Assembly: GCF_005887095.1 (NCBI RefSeq)
Contig: NZ_PNCI01000015.1
Span: forward strand, 1 to 64,000
Direction of reading: 5' to 3'
Length of the DNA stretch: 64,000 bases
Source: Pseudoalteromonas rubra
GTDB taxonomy: Bacteria; Pseudomonadota; Gammaproteobacteria; Enterobacterales; Alteromonadaceae
The translations under genes were made by a program, and so were the position numbers. Below are positions 49,797 through 59,800 of the stretch, piece after piece. A model generated the notes under the pieces. It ran no database searches and had not been told where the DNA came from. It was given only the letters and a program-made list of their open reading frames with translations. Each line of letters starts with the position of its first letter. Position 1 is the first letter of the stretch.

Positions 49797-50530
49797 TGAA
49801 AAAGCTACTGATTGGTTTATTCGCATTGCTGCCTACCTTTGCAATGGCAGCCGGTCCATCGGTTCCTTTAATGGAAGCGAACCATGACCTGACTGATAAT
49901 GCGTCTTTGCAACGCGGTGCTAAGTTGTTCATGAACTACTGCCTGGGTTGTCACCAGATGCAATATCAGCGTTATGAGCGTACGTTCCGCGATATCGGTA
50001 TCCCGGTTGAGATTGGTAAAGAGACGCTGATTTTTGATGATTCAAAAGTGGGTGGCCACATTCTTAACGCGATGGACACTGATGACGCAGCAAAATGGTT
50101 TGGTGCTGCGCCACCAGATCTGACTTTGGTTGCACGTGTACGTGGTGCTGACTGGGTATATACTTACCTGAAGTCGTTCTACGTTGACGAAAGCCGTCCG
50201 TTTGGTGTAAATAACTCAGTGTTCCCGCTGGTTGGTATGCCACACGTTCTGCAGGAGTTGCAAGGTGTGCCTACTGCAGAATTTGAAGAAGTAGAAGAGC
50301 ACGGCGTAAAAGTGCAGAAAGTGAAAAACATCACAACAGATGGCTCAGGTGAGCTAAGCGCGGATGAATATGATCAGGCGGTTCGTGACCTGACTAACTT
50401 CCTGGCTTATGTTGGTGAGCCTTCACGCCTTCAATCAGAAGCTCTGGGTATTAAAGTACTTGGCTTCCTGGTTATCTTCTTCATTTTGGCATTCCTGCTG
50501 AAGAAAGAATACTGGAGAGATGTCCATTAA
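49793..50530 (+). CDS. petC: Cytochrome c1 of the bc1 complex
   Basis: Cytochrome c1 accepts electrons from the Rieske centre and passes them to soluble cytochrome c. The 245 residues have a signal peptide (ending AMA-AG near 20), the covalent haem motif CLGCH (Cys50, Cys53, His54), a PPDLTLVARVRG segment and a C-terminal anchor helix (about 218-236). It ends the petABC operon and is followed by a strong terminator. Confidence 0.97.
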   Translation: MMKKLLIGLFALLPTFAMAAGPSVPLMEANHDLTDNASLQRGAKLFMNYCLGCHQMQYQRYERTFRDIGIPVEIGKETLIFDDSKVGGHILNAMDTDDAAKWFGAAPPDLTLVARVRGADWVYTYLKSFYVDESRPFGVNNSVFPLVGMPHVLQELQGVPTAEFEEVEEHGVKVQKVKNITTDGSGELSADEYDQAVRDLTNFLAYVGEPSRLQSEALGIKVLGFLVIFFILAFLLKKEYWRDVH

Positions 50531-50554
50531 TCTGGACACTTACCAGCAATTGAT

Positions 50555-50587
50555 GCAATAGGGGCTTAAGCCCCTATTGCTGTTTTT
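50555..50587 (+). terminator. Rho-independent terminator of petABC
   Basis: GCAATAGGGGC and GCCCCTATTGC form a perfect 11-pair stem with a TTAA loop, followed by TGTTTTT. It lies 24 bases after the petC stop. Confidence 0.92.
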
Positions 50588-50657
50588 ATCGATTTTATTA
50601 CATAAAATTGGTATTAAAGTGATGTTATTACTTTGTCATTAATTTATGGAGGTAGGC

Positions 50658-51284
50658 ATGGCCGTTGCTGCCAATAAGCGCCCTGTTATGACTCTTTTCT
50701 CCGGTGCAAACTGTATGTACAGCCATCAGGTTCGTATCGTATTGGCCGAGAAAGGGGTAAGTGTCGATATTCATCTGGCCGAAAAGGACAACTTGCCAGA
50801 GGCACTACATGAGATTAACCCTTATGGTACAGTTCCCACTCTGATCGACAGAGAGTTAGGTCTGTATCAGGCAAATATCATAATGGAATACTTAGATGAG
50901 CGTTTCCCTCATCCTCCATTAATGCCTGTCTACCCTGTTATGCGTGGTCGCAGTCGTCTGATGATGCACCGTATTGAAACTGACTGGTACAGCCTGGCGG
51001 AAAAAATTGCGCAAGGTGGTGCTGATGCTGAGCAAGCACGTAAAGAGCTGACAGAAGCGTTACTTGCGATTGCGCCTATCTTTAGTGAAGCGCCTTACTT
51101 CATGAGTGAAGAGTTCAGCCTGGTTGATTGTTACCTGGCTCCACTGTTGTGGCGTTTACCACAGCTTGGCATTGACCTGTCAGGTGCAGGTGCAAAAGAG
51201 CTGAAAGAGTATATGTTGCGTTTATTTGAACGTGATTCATTCCAGGCTTCATTGACCGAAGCTGAGCGAGAGATCCGCAGCTAA
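50658..51284 (+). CDS. sspA: Stringent starvation protein A
   Basis: SspA binds RNA polymerase with sigma-70 during stress and stationary phase. The 208-residue protein has the glutathione-S-transferase fold, with MTLFSGANCMYSHQVRIVLAEKG at the N-terminus, the NPYGTVPTLIDRE segment and PHPPLMPVYPVMRG, the last containing surface residues used for polymerase binding. I chose the ATG at 50658, since GGAGGT lies four to five bases upstream; the ATG at 50646 lacks a ribosome site. sspB begins on the overlapping TAATG. Confidence 0.97.
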   Translation: MAVAANKRPVMTLFSGANCMYSHQVRIVLAEKGVSVDIHLAEKDNLPEALHEINPYGTVPTLIDRELGLYQANIIMEYLDERFPHPPLMPVYPVMRGRSRLMMHRIETDWYSLAEKIAQGGADAEQARKELTEALLAIAPIFSEAPYFMSEEFSLVDCYLAPLLWRLPQLGIDLSGAGAKELKEYMLRLFERDSFQASLTEAEREIRS

Positions 51285-51733
51285 TGACTTCAAATCGCCC
51301 CTACCTATTACGTGCTTTCTATGACTGGATTGTAGATAACCAGTGTACACCGCATATTGTGGTCGATGCTGAGTATCCAGCGGTCGAGGTGCCACGTCAG
51401 TTTGTTCAGCAGGGGCAGATTGTGCTGAATGTGAGTCCTTCAGCAGCTGCTAACTTCTTAATGGACAATGACGCACTGAGCTTCAATGCGCGTTTCTCTG
51501 GTCAGCCAATGCAGGTATATGTACCGATTGGTGCAGTACTGGCCATCTATGCGCGTGAAAATGGTGAAGGTACGATCTTCTCCGAGCCGGATCTACCGCA
51601 AGATGACGAGGCGACAGAAGAACATGCTCAGACTCAAGAAGTGATGACTGAGGAGCCTGTTGAAGCCCCTTCAACAGATAAAGAAACGTCTGAAAAGACG
51701 AAAAAGCCCTCGCATCTGAGAGTGATAAAGTAG
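51284..51733 (+). CDS. sspB: ClpXP adaptor SspB
   Basis: SspB delivers ssrA-tagged proteins to ClpXP. The 149 residues hold the substrate-binding domain (about 1-110, with RPYLLRAFYDWIVDN and GQIVLNVSPSAA), then a long acidic disordered linker, and the ClpX-docking end SHLRVIK, matching the conserved XB motif LRVVK. It forms an operon with sspA. Confidence 0.97.
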   Translation: MTSNRPYLLRAFYDWIVDNQCTPHIVVDAEYPAVEVPRQFVQQGQIVLNVSPSAAANFLMDNDALSFNARFSGQPMQVYVPIGAVLAIYARENGEGTIFSEPDLPQDDEATEEHAQTQEVMTEEPVEAPSTDKETSEKTKKPSHLRVIK

Positions 51734-51745
51734 CCGTCAAACAAC

Positions 51746-51775
51746 AAAAAAACCTGCCGTCTGGCAGGTTTTTTT
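51746..51775. terminator. Bidirectional terminator between sspB and dolP
   Basis: AAAAAAACCTGCC and GGCAGGTTTTTTT form a 13-pair stem around GTCT, with T runs on both strands. It lies in the convergent gap between sspB and the BON-domain gene and can serve both. Confidence 0.94.
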
Positions 51776-51782
51776 ATGTCTA

Positions 51783-52349
51783 TTATAAGATTTCGAAGGC
51801 TTTAACGACTTTAAGCACGCCATGGACATTGCGCGCAATTTCAACAGCGCGATCCGCTTCATCCTGATTGACCAGGCCCATCAGAAAGACTTCGCTGTTT
51901 TCAGTCACCACCTTAATATTGCCACCATCGATATGATCGTCTGCAATCAATTTGGTTTTAACTTTGGTGGTCAGCCAGCTGTCGTTAGTTTGTGTGGTGA
52001 TACCGATATTGCTACCTATACGCAGCTGGTTGTATATGCGTTTAATGCCCTGAATACTCTGCAGGGTATTGTGCGCCTGCTGCTTCATTTCTGTGGTACT
52101 CACCTGGCCTACCATCAGCACATGGCCGTTGACACTCACCAGGCTGATATTGGCATGGTTTGCCAGCGCAGGAATGCGCTTTAGCGCCAGCGTTCCTTTA
52201 ATTTCGATATTGTTATCATCGATTTGTGAACCCAGTGTTCGTCTGTCATTGGCTGAAGTCACGGCACCAGCCGTTCCCGCGACTACTGCGGCGGCACAGC
52301 CCTGGATCAGTAGTACGGAGCAAAGTATCAGTGCAGGTCGTTTTAACAT
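51783..52349 (-). CDS. dolP: Outer-membrane BON-domain lipoprotein DolP (YraP-like)
   Basis: DolP is a lipoprotein with two BON domains that binds anionic lipid and supports outer-membrane integrity. The 188 residues have a lipobox ending at Cys18 (LIQGC), a Gly/Ala-rich linker, and two BON domains (about 48-115 and 122-188), each ending in a VKRIYN or LKVVKA-type strand. Position after diaA in the lpoA-yraN-diaA group is the same as in E. coli. Confidence 0.94.
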   Translation of the reverse strand: MLKRPALILCSVLLIQGCAAAVVAGTAGAVTSANDRRTLGSQIDDNNIEIKGTLALKRIPALANHANISLVSVNGHVLMVGQVSTTEMKQQAHNTLQSIQGIKRIYNQLRIGSNIGITTQTNDSWLTTKVKTKLIADDHIDGGNIKVVTENSEVFLMGLVNQDEADRAVEIARNVHGVLKVVKAFEIL

Positions 52350-52352
52350 CTT

Positions 52353-52937
52353 TTATGCGTCCTGTGGAAAGAGAATATTGTCGATTAACTGGCTCAGGCA
52401 GTGTACGGTAAACAGATGGGTTTCAAGAATGCGGCTTGCCCGCTTGCTGGGTACGCGTATTTCTACATCATTTGGCCCCAGCAGACCAGTCAGCTCTCCG
52501 CCATCATCCCCAATCAAGGCGATGACATTCAGGTCATTCGTCAAAGCGGCTTCCACGGCGCTGATCACACTTTTCTCGTGCCCATCGATGGCAACCACAA
52601 AAAGCAGATCATTTTGATTGGAAATAGCACGAACCTGACGCGCAAAATAATCATAGCCCTGGCTTTCTTCAGTGTTGCTGAGGTTAATCTGGGTCTGGCT
52701 CAGCGTCAGTGCTGGCAGGCAAGGTCGTTCAGTTTCAAAGTAATTGACCAGCAGGTTACTAAAGTGATCGGCAATCATGTGGCAGCTTGGCACACCACAA
52801 CAGATCAGTTTATTGCCGTTGATCAGGCACTGTGCAATGGCATAAGCCGTTGACTCTAATACTTCAGGCAGCGCTTCACCTGCGGCAATTTGTGCCTGAA
52901 TGCTTTCGGTAAAGATCTCTTTTATTGATTCTTGCAT
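52353..52937 (-). CDS. diaA: DnaA initiator-associating protein DiaA
   Basis: DiaA is a tetrameric SIS-domain protein that binds DnaA and helps timely initiation at oriC. The 194 residues resemble phosphoheptose isomerase (GmhA), with NKLICCGVPSCHMIADHFSNLLVN and FVVAIDGHEKSV as the SIS core. Its place between yraN and dolP, as in E. coli, argues for DiaA and against GmhA. The start lies two bases after the yraN stop. Confidence 0.92.
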   Translation of the reverse strand: MQESIKEIFTESIQAQIAAGEALPEVLESTAYAIAQCLINGNKLICCGVPSCHMIADHFSNLLVNYFETERPCLPALTLSQTQINLSNTEESQGYDYFARQVRAISNQNDLLFVVAIDGHEKSVISAVEAALTNDLNVIALIGDDGGELTGLLGPNDVEIRVPSKRASRILETHLFTVHCLSQLIDNILFPQDA

Positions 52938-52938
52938 A

Positions 52939-53304
52939 CTAAGTAATATTTCTAATCCATTGGATATCTGGGTTCTTATCGCCTTGAATTGCTACAAAGT
53001 CTATTCGTAAAGGGACATTGTGCAACGCAGATTGTTGCAGGTAATTATATATACTGCGACGTAATTTTTGTAACTTACTTTGACTCAAAGCCTGCAGCGC
53101 ACCACCAAAACCACCACCTCGGCGAAATTTTACCTCAACAAAGACCCAGGTATCACCGTCTTTCATGATAAGGTCGATTTCGCCATATCGGCAGAGATAA
53201 TTGCGAGTTATGCTCTTAAGACCTTGCTTATGTAAGAAAGTTTCAGCAACCCTTTCATAGTGTTGGCCTTTTTCTCGGCTGTGATTAAATAGGTTGCCAA
53301 ACAT
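52939..53304 (-). CDS. yraN: UPF0102 nuclease-like protein YraN
   Basis: YraN belongs to the restriction-endonuclease-like UPF0102 family. The 121 residues have the conserved order GEIDLIMKDGDTWVFVEVKFR, giving the Asp and Glu-x-Lys of a PD-(D/E)xK-type active site. Its biological role is not established. It lies between lpoA and diaA on the same transcript, with gaps of three bases or fewer. Confidence 0.95.
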   Translation of the reverse strand: MFGNLFNHSREKGQHYERVAETFLHKQGLKSITRNYLCRYGEIDLIMKDGDTWVFVEVKFRRGGGFGGALQALSQSKLQKLRRSIYNYLQQSALHNVPLRIDFVAIQGDKNPDIQWIRNIT

Positions 53305-53307
53305 AAC

Positions 53308-55218
53308 TTATTGCTGCGCCTGGTAGTCGTCATACAGCTGTTTCATAAACAGCGGGGTTGGAGCCCTCTGATCCAGACTGACCAGCCTGATTTGTTTCTT
53401 GTGATATTGCGCCCAGCTCAATTGACGGCTGATCCGGTTTGCCTCTTTGATAGTGAGTGCACCAGTCAGGCCATCAAACTCTTTACCGGGGATTTTGCTC
53501 AGCTGTTTAACTTCCGGGATCAAATTGAACGCATCATAGGCCATGGCGAACAGACGCTGTTCAATGTCGGATTGCTCAGGCCACAACTGGGTGTGTTGCT
53601 CGCGCAAGCTTTGCGACTTAACCGCGCCTGGTAACATCCAGGGGACCTCAGTGAAGAATAGCCCATCGAGATCCCCCTTATCTGTCTTGTCTATCTGTTT
53701 GCTGTAGCTACGTGAACTGGCATACAGCGGAATACGATCGGCAAAGGTGCTGACATTTACGTCCAGGTAAGGTTTTAGCAAACGGGTTTCGATGGCATCA
53801 CCCAGAATGTAAATGGCATCTATATCACGGCGTGAGCGCGTTTCACTTTCCAGTTCGCGCCTGAACATACGTTTGATGGTCGCTATCCGTTGCTTTGAGC
53901 TGTCAACTTCAAGCAGCTGGCGAACTACTTGTGCCATGTTTTCACTGTCTGAGTACAACCCGACTTCAGGCTGAGTTTCACTGTATCTTTGCCATTGTGT
54001 CTCGAAATGATTGATCAAGCGTTTACCAGAGGCCGTATCGGGTGCCAGCAGCATAGGTTTTTGATAGCCCTTGGCCAAAAAGTGCACCATCGCTTGTTCT
54101 ACTTCGTGCTCGGGATCCAATGCAAAGTAATAATGGTTGGGGTTGTCTGGCTGTGTTGCAGCATCAAGCGTATTAAGGAACAGGGCCGGTGTTGTAGTCA
54201 AATAGGTACTGGCGGTGAGCTTCTCAACATTACTTTTCAGTAACGGGCCAATCACGAAGTCGGCCTGGCTCTGCTGCAGTTCCCTGTCTATTTGTGCTAC
54301 ATCCAGCGTTTCATCAATAAAGAAGATCTCTTCGACCCGGTTATTGTCCATGGCAGCTAAAAATCCATTTTTCAGGGCTCTGCCTAGTCGTTCACTGCTC
54401 CCCGAGGTGGGTAACAAAACCGCTAATCGAGTCACTTCGTAAGGAGCCAGGTCCAGTGTGGCTTTCACTTTCGTCGGAATAATTTCACTACCCGGATGAT
54501 TGGTATAGCGACGTTGCCAGTTATTCAGTGCCTGATGAAGCTGCACCGTCGACCCCAGATAGATTTGATGATATTTGGCCAGTTTAACCCAGCCCTGTTG
54601 TACGACCGTTCCGCGATCAAATCGCTCTAACGCGTATGAAGACAGCTGTTGTAGTGCCTGCCAGATATCCTGATTCAGCCCGGCAATGTTTAACTGATGT
54701 TTGTTTGCCAGATCCGCACTGTTGAAGTAATGCACCAGGGCTTTTTTGGGAAGCTGTTGAGCGGCATACACACTACCCATCAGATACTGATGCCAGGCCT
54801 GATGCTCTGGCAGTTTTAATTTGCTTTCTAAGGTTTGCAGTAGAGCCAGCGCACTGCTGTATTTTTGCTGTTGCTGTCGGGCCAATGCGGTATAAAGCTT
54901 GTTTTGTACATGGTCAACACTGGCCTTGCTTTCGAGTTCACTGCAGGCCTGTTCCAGAATGGGCCAGTTTTGCTCGTCAATGGCGGCCTGTCTTGCCAGA
55001 TACAGCAACTGAATTTTACTTGCGCCTTGTTTACGATTCGCTTTATCAAACAAGCCCTGCGCATCCAGTTGTTCGGCTGGTGCGGTGGTGGTTGTCGCTA
55101 ATGTCTGTTTGTCTTGTGTTGATGCTGTTTTAGGGGTTGTGCCGCAGGCCGATAACCCCGACAATACCGCAATCACTAGACTTATATTTTTCAGTCGCAC
55201 TCGCAAACCTTTACTCAT
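53308..55218 (-). CDS. lpoA: Penicillin-binding-protein activator LpoA
   Basis: LpoA is an outer-membrane lipoprotein that reaches through the peptidoglycan to activate PBP1A. The 636 residues have a lipobox ending at Cys25 (LSAC), a helical TPR-like N-terminal domain (about 45-245) and a periplasmic-binding-protein-like C-terminal domain (about 260-630, opening with VTRLAVLLPTSGSSERLG). It heads the lpoA-yraN-diaA-dolP operon and is divergent from rsmI, as in E. coli. Confidence 0.96.
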   Translation of the reverse strand: MSKGLRVRLKNISLVIAVLSGLSACGTTPKTASTQDKQTLATTTTAPAEQLDAQGLFDKANRKQGASKIQLLYLARQAAIDEQNWPILEQACSELESKASVDHVQNKLYTALARQQQQKYSSALALLQTLESKLKLPEHQAWHQYLMGSVYAAQQLPKKALVHYFNSADLANKHQLNIAGLNQDIWQALQQLSSYALERFDRGTVVQQGWVKLAKYHQIYLGSTVQLHQALNNWQRRYTNHPGSEIIPTKVKATLDLAPYEVTRLAVLLPTSGSSERLGRALKNGFLAAMDNNRVEEIFFIDETLDVAQIDRELQQSQADFVIGPLLKSNVEKLTASTYLTTTPALFLNTLDAATQPDNPNHYYFALDPEHEVEQAMVHFLAKGYQKPMLLAPDTASGKRLINHFETQWQRYSETQPEVGLYSDSENMAQVVRQLLEVDSSKQRIATIKRMFRRELESETRSRRDIDAIYILGDAIETRLLKPYLDVNVSTFADRIPLYASSRSYSKQIDKTDKGDLDGLFFTEVPWMLPGAVKSQSLREQHTQLWPEQSDIEQRLFAMAYDAFNLIPEVKQLSKIPGKEFDGLTGALTIKEANRISRQLSWAQYHKKQIRLVSLDQRAPTPLFMKQLYDDYQAQQ

Positions 55219-55263
55219 ACCTTTTGTTTGTGGATATCTTACTGACTGACCCTGGAGAGCTCA

Positions 55264-56127
55264 ATGACAAATGCCGAAATCTCAGACAAAATTGGCACCC
55301 TGTATATCGTTGCCACACCCATAGGCAATTTAGAAGACATCAGTGAACGTGCGCTGAAGGTGCTGGCAGACGTCGACTTAGTGGCTGCCGAGGACACGCG
55401 GCACACAGGTAAATTATTGAGCCACTTCAGCATAAAAGCAAAAACCTTTGCGCTGCACGACCACAACGAAAAACAAAAGGCGCAGCAGATCCTGACTTGG
55501 CTGGAGCAGGGCATGGACATCGCGCTGGTATCTGATGCCGGCACGCCGCTGATCAGCGACCCAGGCTATGCGGTGGTGAACTTATGTCGTGAAGCGGGTG
55601 CTCAGGTCACGCCTGTGCCTGGTGCCTGTGCCGCAATTGCCGCGGTAAGCTGCTCAGGGTTACCAACCGACCGCTTTCAGTTTATCGGTTTTACGCCTGC
55701 TAAAAGCCAGGCTCGCCAGAGCTTCTTTAAAGAGGCGCATGAGTCCGGTATCACCAGCATTATGTACGAAAGCACCCACCGCATCATGGCGAGCCTGGCT
55801 GACTTGCAAACGGCATTGGGTGAGCAACAGCAAGTGGTGTTCGCCAAAGAGCTCACCAAAACCTATGAAACCTTTTTCAGCGGGCCTGTGTGTGAGCTGA
55901 TCGCCTTTCTTGAAAACGAACCTGAGCGTCAGCGGGGTGAGCTGGTGCTGATGCTGCCGGGCAAAACCCAGGTGAGCAGCGAAATGACGCCTGAAGCCAA
56001 ACAGCTGATCGGCTTGCTGGAAGGGGAAATGCCGCTGAAAAAAGCCTGTGGTATTGCCGCCGAGTACTTCGGATTGAAGAAAAACGCCCTGTATAAAGCC
56101 ATTATTGCCGAGCGTGAAGGGGAATAA
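55264..56127 (+). CDS. rsmI: 16S rRNA 2'-O-ribose C1402 methyltransferase
   Basis: RsmI methylates the ribose of C1402 in the ribosomal P site, helping decoding fidelity. The 287 residues carry the tetrapyrrole-methylase fold: VATPIGNLEDISERA near the start, AAEDTRHTGKLL, SDAGTPLISDPGYAVV, and GFTPAKSQARQ. Length equals that of E. coli. It is immediately upstream of rnpB. Confidence 0.98.
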   Translation: MTNAEISDKIGTLYIVATPIGNLEDISERALKVLADVDLVAAEDTRHTGKLLSHFSIKAKTFALHDHNEKQKAQQILTWLEQGMDIALVSDAGTPLISDPGYAVVNLCREAGAQVTPVPGACAAIAAVSCSGLPTDRFQFIGFTPAKSQARQSFFKEAHESGITSIMYESTHRIMASLADLQTALGEQQQVVFAKELTKTYETFFSGPVCELIAFLENEPERQRGELVLMLPGKTQVSSEMTPEAKQLIGLLEGEMPLKKACGIAAEYFGLKKNALYKAIIAEREGE

Positions 56128-56163
56128 ACGCAAATTAATGCTGCGTTTTACGCTAAAGGTGCG

Positions 56164-56169
56164 TATAAT
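56164..56169 (+). promoter_or_regulatory. rnpB: -10 box of rnpB
   Basis: A consensus TATAAT lies ten bases before the first paired bases of the RNase P RNA. The -35 region overlaps the 3' flank of rsmI and is poor. Confidence 0.75.
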
Positions 56170-56178
56170 CGCCCGCCT

Positions 56179-56546
<368 letters not shown>

Positions 56547-56827
56547 CTTTTTACATTAGCAAACGCTTGTGCTTGCAAGCGTTTGCTAACCTGCTTTTAA
56601 AATCTCTCGGTATTTCCACGCCTTCGCTACACAAAACGTTATATGACAAATGTACTTGTATATATCTCATTGTTCTATAGTAGTTAATTTGGGTTTTCTT
56701 AGACATGCTCAGGGCGCAAAGAGCTAATGAGAAATGTCTACACTTCCTCATTGTATCCATATTTAAATCTCATTTTTGTGAGATAAATTCATATCTTAAG
56801 CTGTATTTGCCGACTAGATAGAGGGGT
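56547..56827. other. A+T-rich interval between rnpB and the giant protein gene
   Basis: No gene is seen. A perfect 14-pair inverted repeat lies at 56556-56589, and ATCTCA/TGAGAT (56767-56772 with 56779-56784) lies 43 bases before the giant gene. The A+T-rich stretch from about 56640 must hold the promoter of that gene; I cannot place its boxes with confidence. Confidence 0.45.
56556..56589. repeat. Perfect 14-bp inverted repeat downstream of rnpB
   Basis: TTAGCAAACGCTTG and CAAGCGTTTGCTAA pair perfectly around a six-base loop. It begins ten bases after the rnpB 3' end. No long T run follows on either strand, so it is a hairpin of uncertain role: rnpB 3' terminator, transcript-end stabiliser, or a site at the edge of an inserted segment. 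Confidence 0.6.
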
Positions 56828-59800
56828 ATGAATACTATAATGCGGAACAAACTGTACCTGGCATTGCTGACTGTAGGGACTAGTTTCCCTAATTTTGCTC
56901 AGACAACTCTGGCCCCATTGACAATAAAAGTTGATGAAAATACTAAAACGAACACAACCATTGGTACTGTTCGTTTTCTTGATGGCGTATCAGATAAAAC
57001 GGTGCGTTTAGAGGTTGGAACAACAGAAATCAAAAACTGGGTCACAAACGGTGAAGCGTTTGAGCCCATCTCATTTTCATCGGCCTTTACCCAAGCGCCT
57101 ATTGTTTTTGGCCAGATCCAGTCTAACAGTGACTATACGGTAGAGTATGAAGTAAATACCTACTCTTATAATGGTGTAGAGGATAAAAACCACAGCGACC
57201 TGTTAATGCGTCATCGTTTAAACAATGTGACGGCCTCAGGTTTTGAAGCGATCCTTGAGTCACAGTTAGACAAAAAAGGCACTAGTGTTATTCAAAATTT
57301 CACTAATACAGGTGCAGGTGAAAAATTAGGTTGGATCGCATTTGCTGAACCTGTTTCAGCGTTTTGGAATGACAAACCAATTGACGTGTCAAGCACAGGC
57401 ACAACGGTGACACATAATACTCATGGTCATGCGTTTAGCGTACCAATGACAGACACTCCAGTCATTCTAACTTCTTTATCTTCATACAATGGTACCTCTC
57501 AAAGTGGCGTTGCAATTGAAGAATTATCTGCAGATAAAGTCAAAGTGCATATTGATAACCTTGATGATGCGGCGCACGTGGCGGAAAACGTCAACGTATT
57601 TGCATTGCAAGGCACGGGCTTATTGGTCACAGAAGCGAGCGCCATCGTTGGTGAAACGGGCGTGATCACAGTTTCTGATACAGACATCGAAAATCCATTT
57701 TCCATCACATTCTCAAAGTCTTACAGGGAGCCAGTTGTATTTGTACAAGCGGTTGGTAAAGATAAAGAGATCTTCGACGCAGCAGTGCGTATAAACTACA
57801 TCGCGCCAATGATGTTACAAGGTTATTTGCATTCAGATAACGAAAACCTTGTGCCAAATCGTTTTGGCGAATTTGAATTGCATTATCAAATTTTCGAAGC
57901 CGGTCGTTGGGATATCCCACTAGAACATTATACCTATTCAATTGTTGCTGGTAACGATGCCGGTGTATTCACCGTTGATCCAGTTAAAGGTGACATCAAA
58001 GTTGCTGACCAAGCACAACTAGATTACGAATTAGGTAACAACCAGTATGTGATCACAGTTCGCGTGACTGATGGCGCAGGCAATAATTATGATTCACAAG
58101 TAACTATCAACGTTAATGACATCAATGATTCATTAAACAACAACGCACAATCTATTGACGGTTTAGAAGCAGCCGATTGGGCGGGTTGGGCAGTGGCGCC
58201 AGCAGGTGACGTAAACGGTGACGGTTTTGACGACATCATCGTAGGTGCGCCTCAAACTGATGTTCGTGATGGTGACGGTGCGCTTATCACAGAAGACAAC
58301 GGTGCAGCTTACGTGCTATTTAGTGATGAAACTGGCACCTTCCCAACGTTAACCCAAGTTCAAGGCGGTACGCGTGGTTTTGGTATCCTTGGTGCACAAG
58401 CTGGCGATAACGCTGGTTTTTCAGTAGCAGGTGGCGTTGATATCAACGGCGACGGGTTATCTGATGTTGTTGTAGGTGCACCATATGCGGGCACTAATGG
58501 CGAAAATTCCGGTTCTACTTATGTCGTATTTGGTAAATCAGATACTAACTATGTGCCGCTTCAATACTTAAACGATGGCAGCAGCGACAAAGGCTTTGCA
58601 ATTCACGGTGCTTACACTCAAGACTACTCTGGTGGTTCTTTAGTGGTTGGTGATGTGAACGGTGACGGCCTTGGCGATATTGTTATCGGTGAAACAGTCA
58701 CTCGTTTCTTAGCCGGTACAGGTTCTTTTGCATTAAGAAATTTAATAGAAGACGGCGCCGCTGATCCAAACCTGGCGTATGTTGTTTACGGTAAAAAAGA
58801 TAAACACGTTGTTCAGCTAGCTAACGTTGCAACAGACTACAATACACAAGGTTTTGCCATTACTCGTCCTAACAGAAAGTTATTCAGCGACTGGCATTAC
58901 GGCGCACAAGTATTACCAACGGGTGACTTTAATAGCGATGGCTTAACAGACTTTATTGTTAGCCACGGTTTATTTGTTGATACCTCTGGTACAAGTTATG
59001 TTGTTTATGGCCGTATCGGTGGCGAAGCGATTAAATACAACAATATTTACAAAGACGAACACGGTATTAAGATCACGCCAGAAGGCAGTGACAACTACGG
59101 GTTTGACTTCGGTAATGCCACTCTTAATGCTTTGCCATCTTTTACTACTTCTCATGTCGGTGACGTAAACGCTGATGGTGTTGACGATATCGCGTTATTA
59201 TTGACAGACACAGGGTGTTGTTCTGCAATCGACGATCCTCGTGCTTACATTATCTTCGGTGGTGCTGATTCTACTGACGAAATTAACCTTGCCGATATTG
59301 CTGACGGTAACGGCGGTTTTGTTATTCACAACGATGCGTCAAACATCGACCACAGTGACTTACAAGTTATCTTGGGTTCAATCGGTGGGGCGGGTGACCT
59401 TAATGGTGATGGTTTTGACGACATCATCATTGGCGACCCGTTTGCAGAGGATAACAAAGGTCGCGTATACGCAGTTTATGGCCGCGCAGGTACAGAGCCA
59501 GTGTATTTAGACAGCATCATAGAAACTAGCCAAGGTTTTTACTCTGAAGGTAACGGCGGTGAGCAGTTGGGTCAGTTCATCGCAAGTGCGGGTGACATCA
59601 ATGGCGATGGTATCAAAGACATCCAATTCGGTACGCCTTCTGCGAACAAAAACAACCAAGCAAACACAGGTGCAATTTATGTTCTTAATGGTGACGGTAA
59701 GTTAGTAACGCTTTGGGGGACTGACGGTAACGACACTATCACAGGTACTGCGTCTGCAGATAACATTGCCACAGGTACAGGTGACGACGTCATTCGAACT

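Noticed and set aside
56551..56760. Small open frame on the minus strand after rnpB
   Set aside because: It begins within A+T-rich promoter sequence and runs into the 14-bp inverted repeat. It has no convincing ribosome site and no recognisable product.
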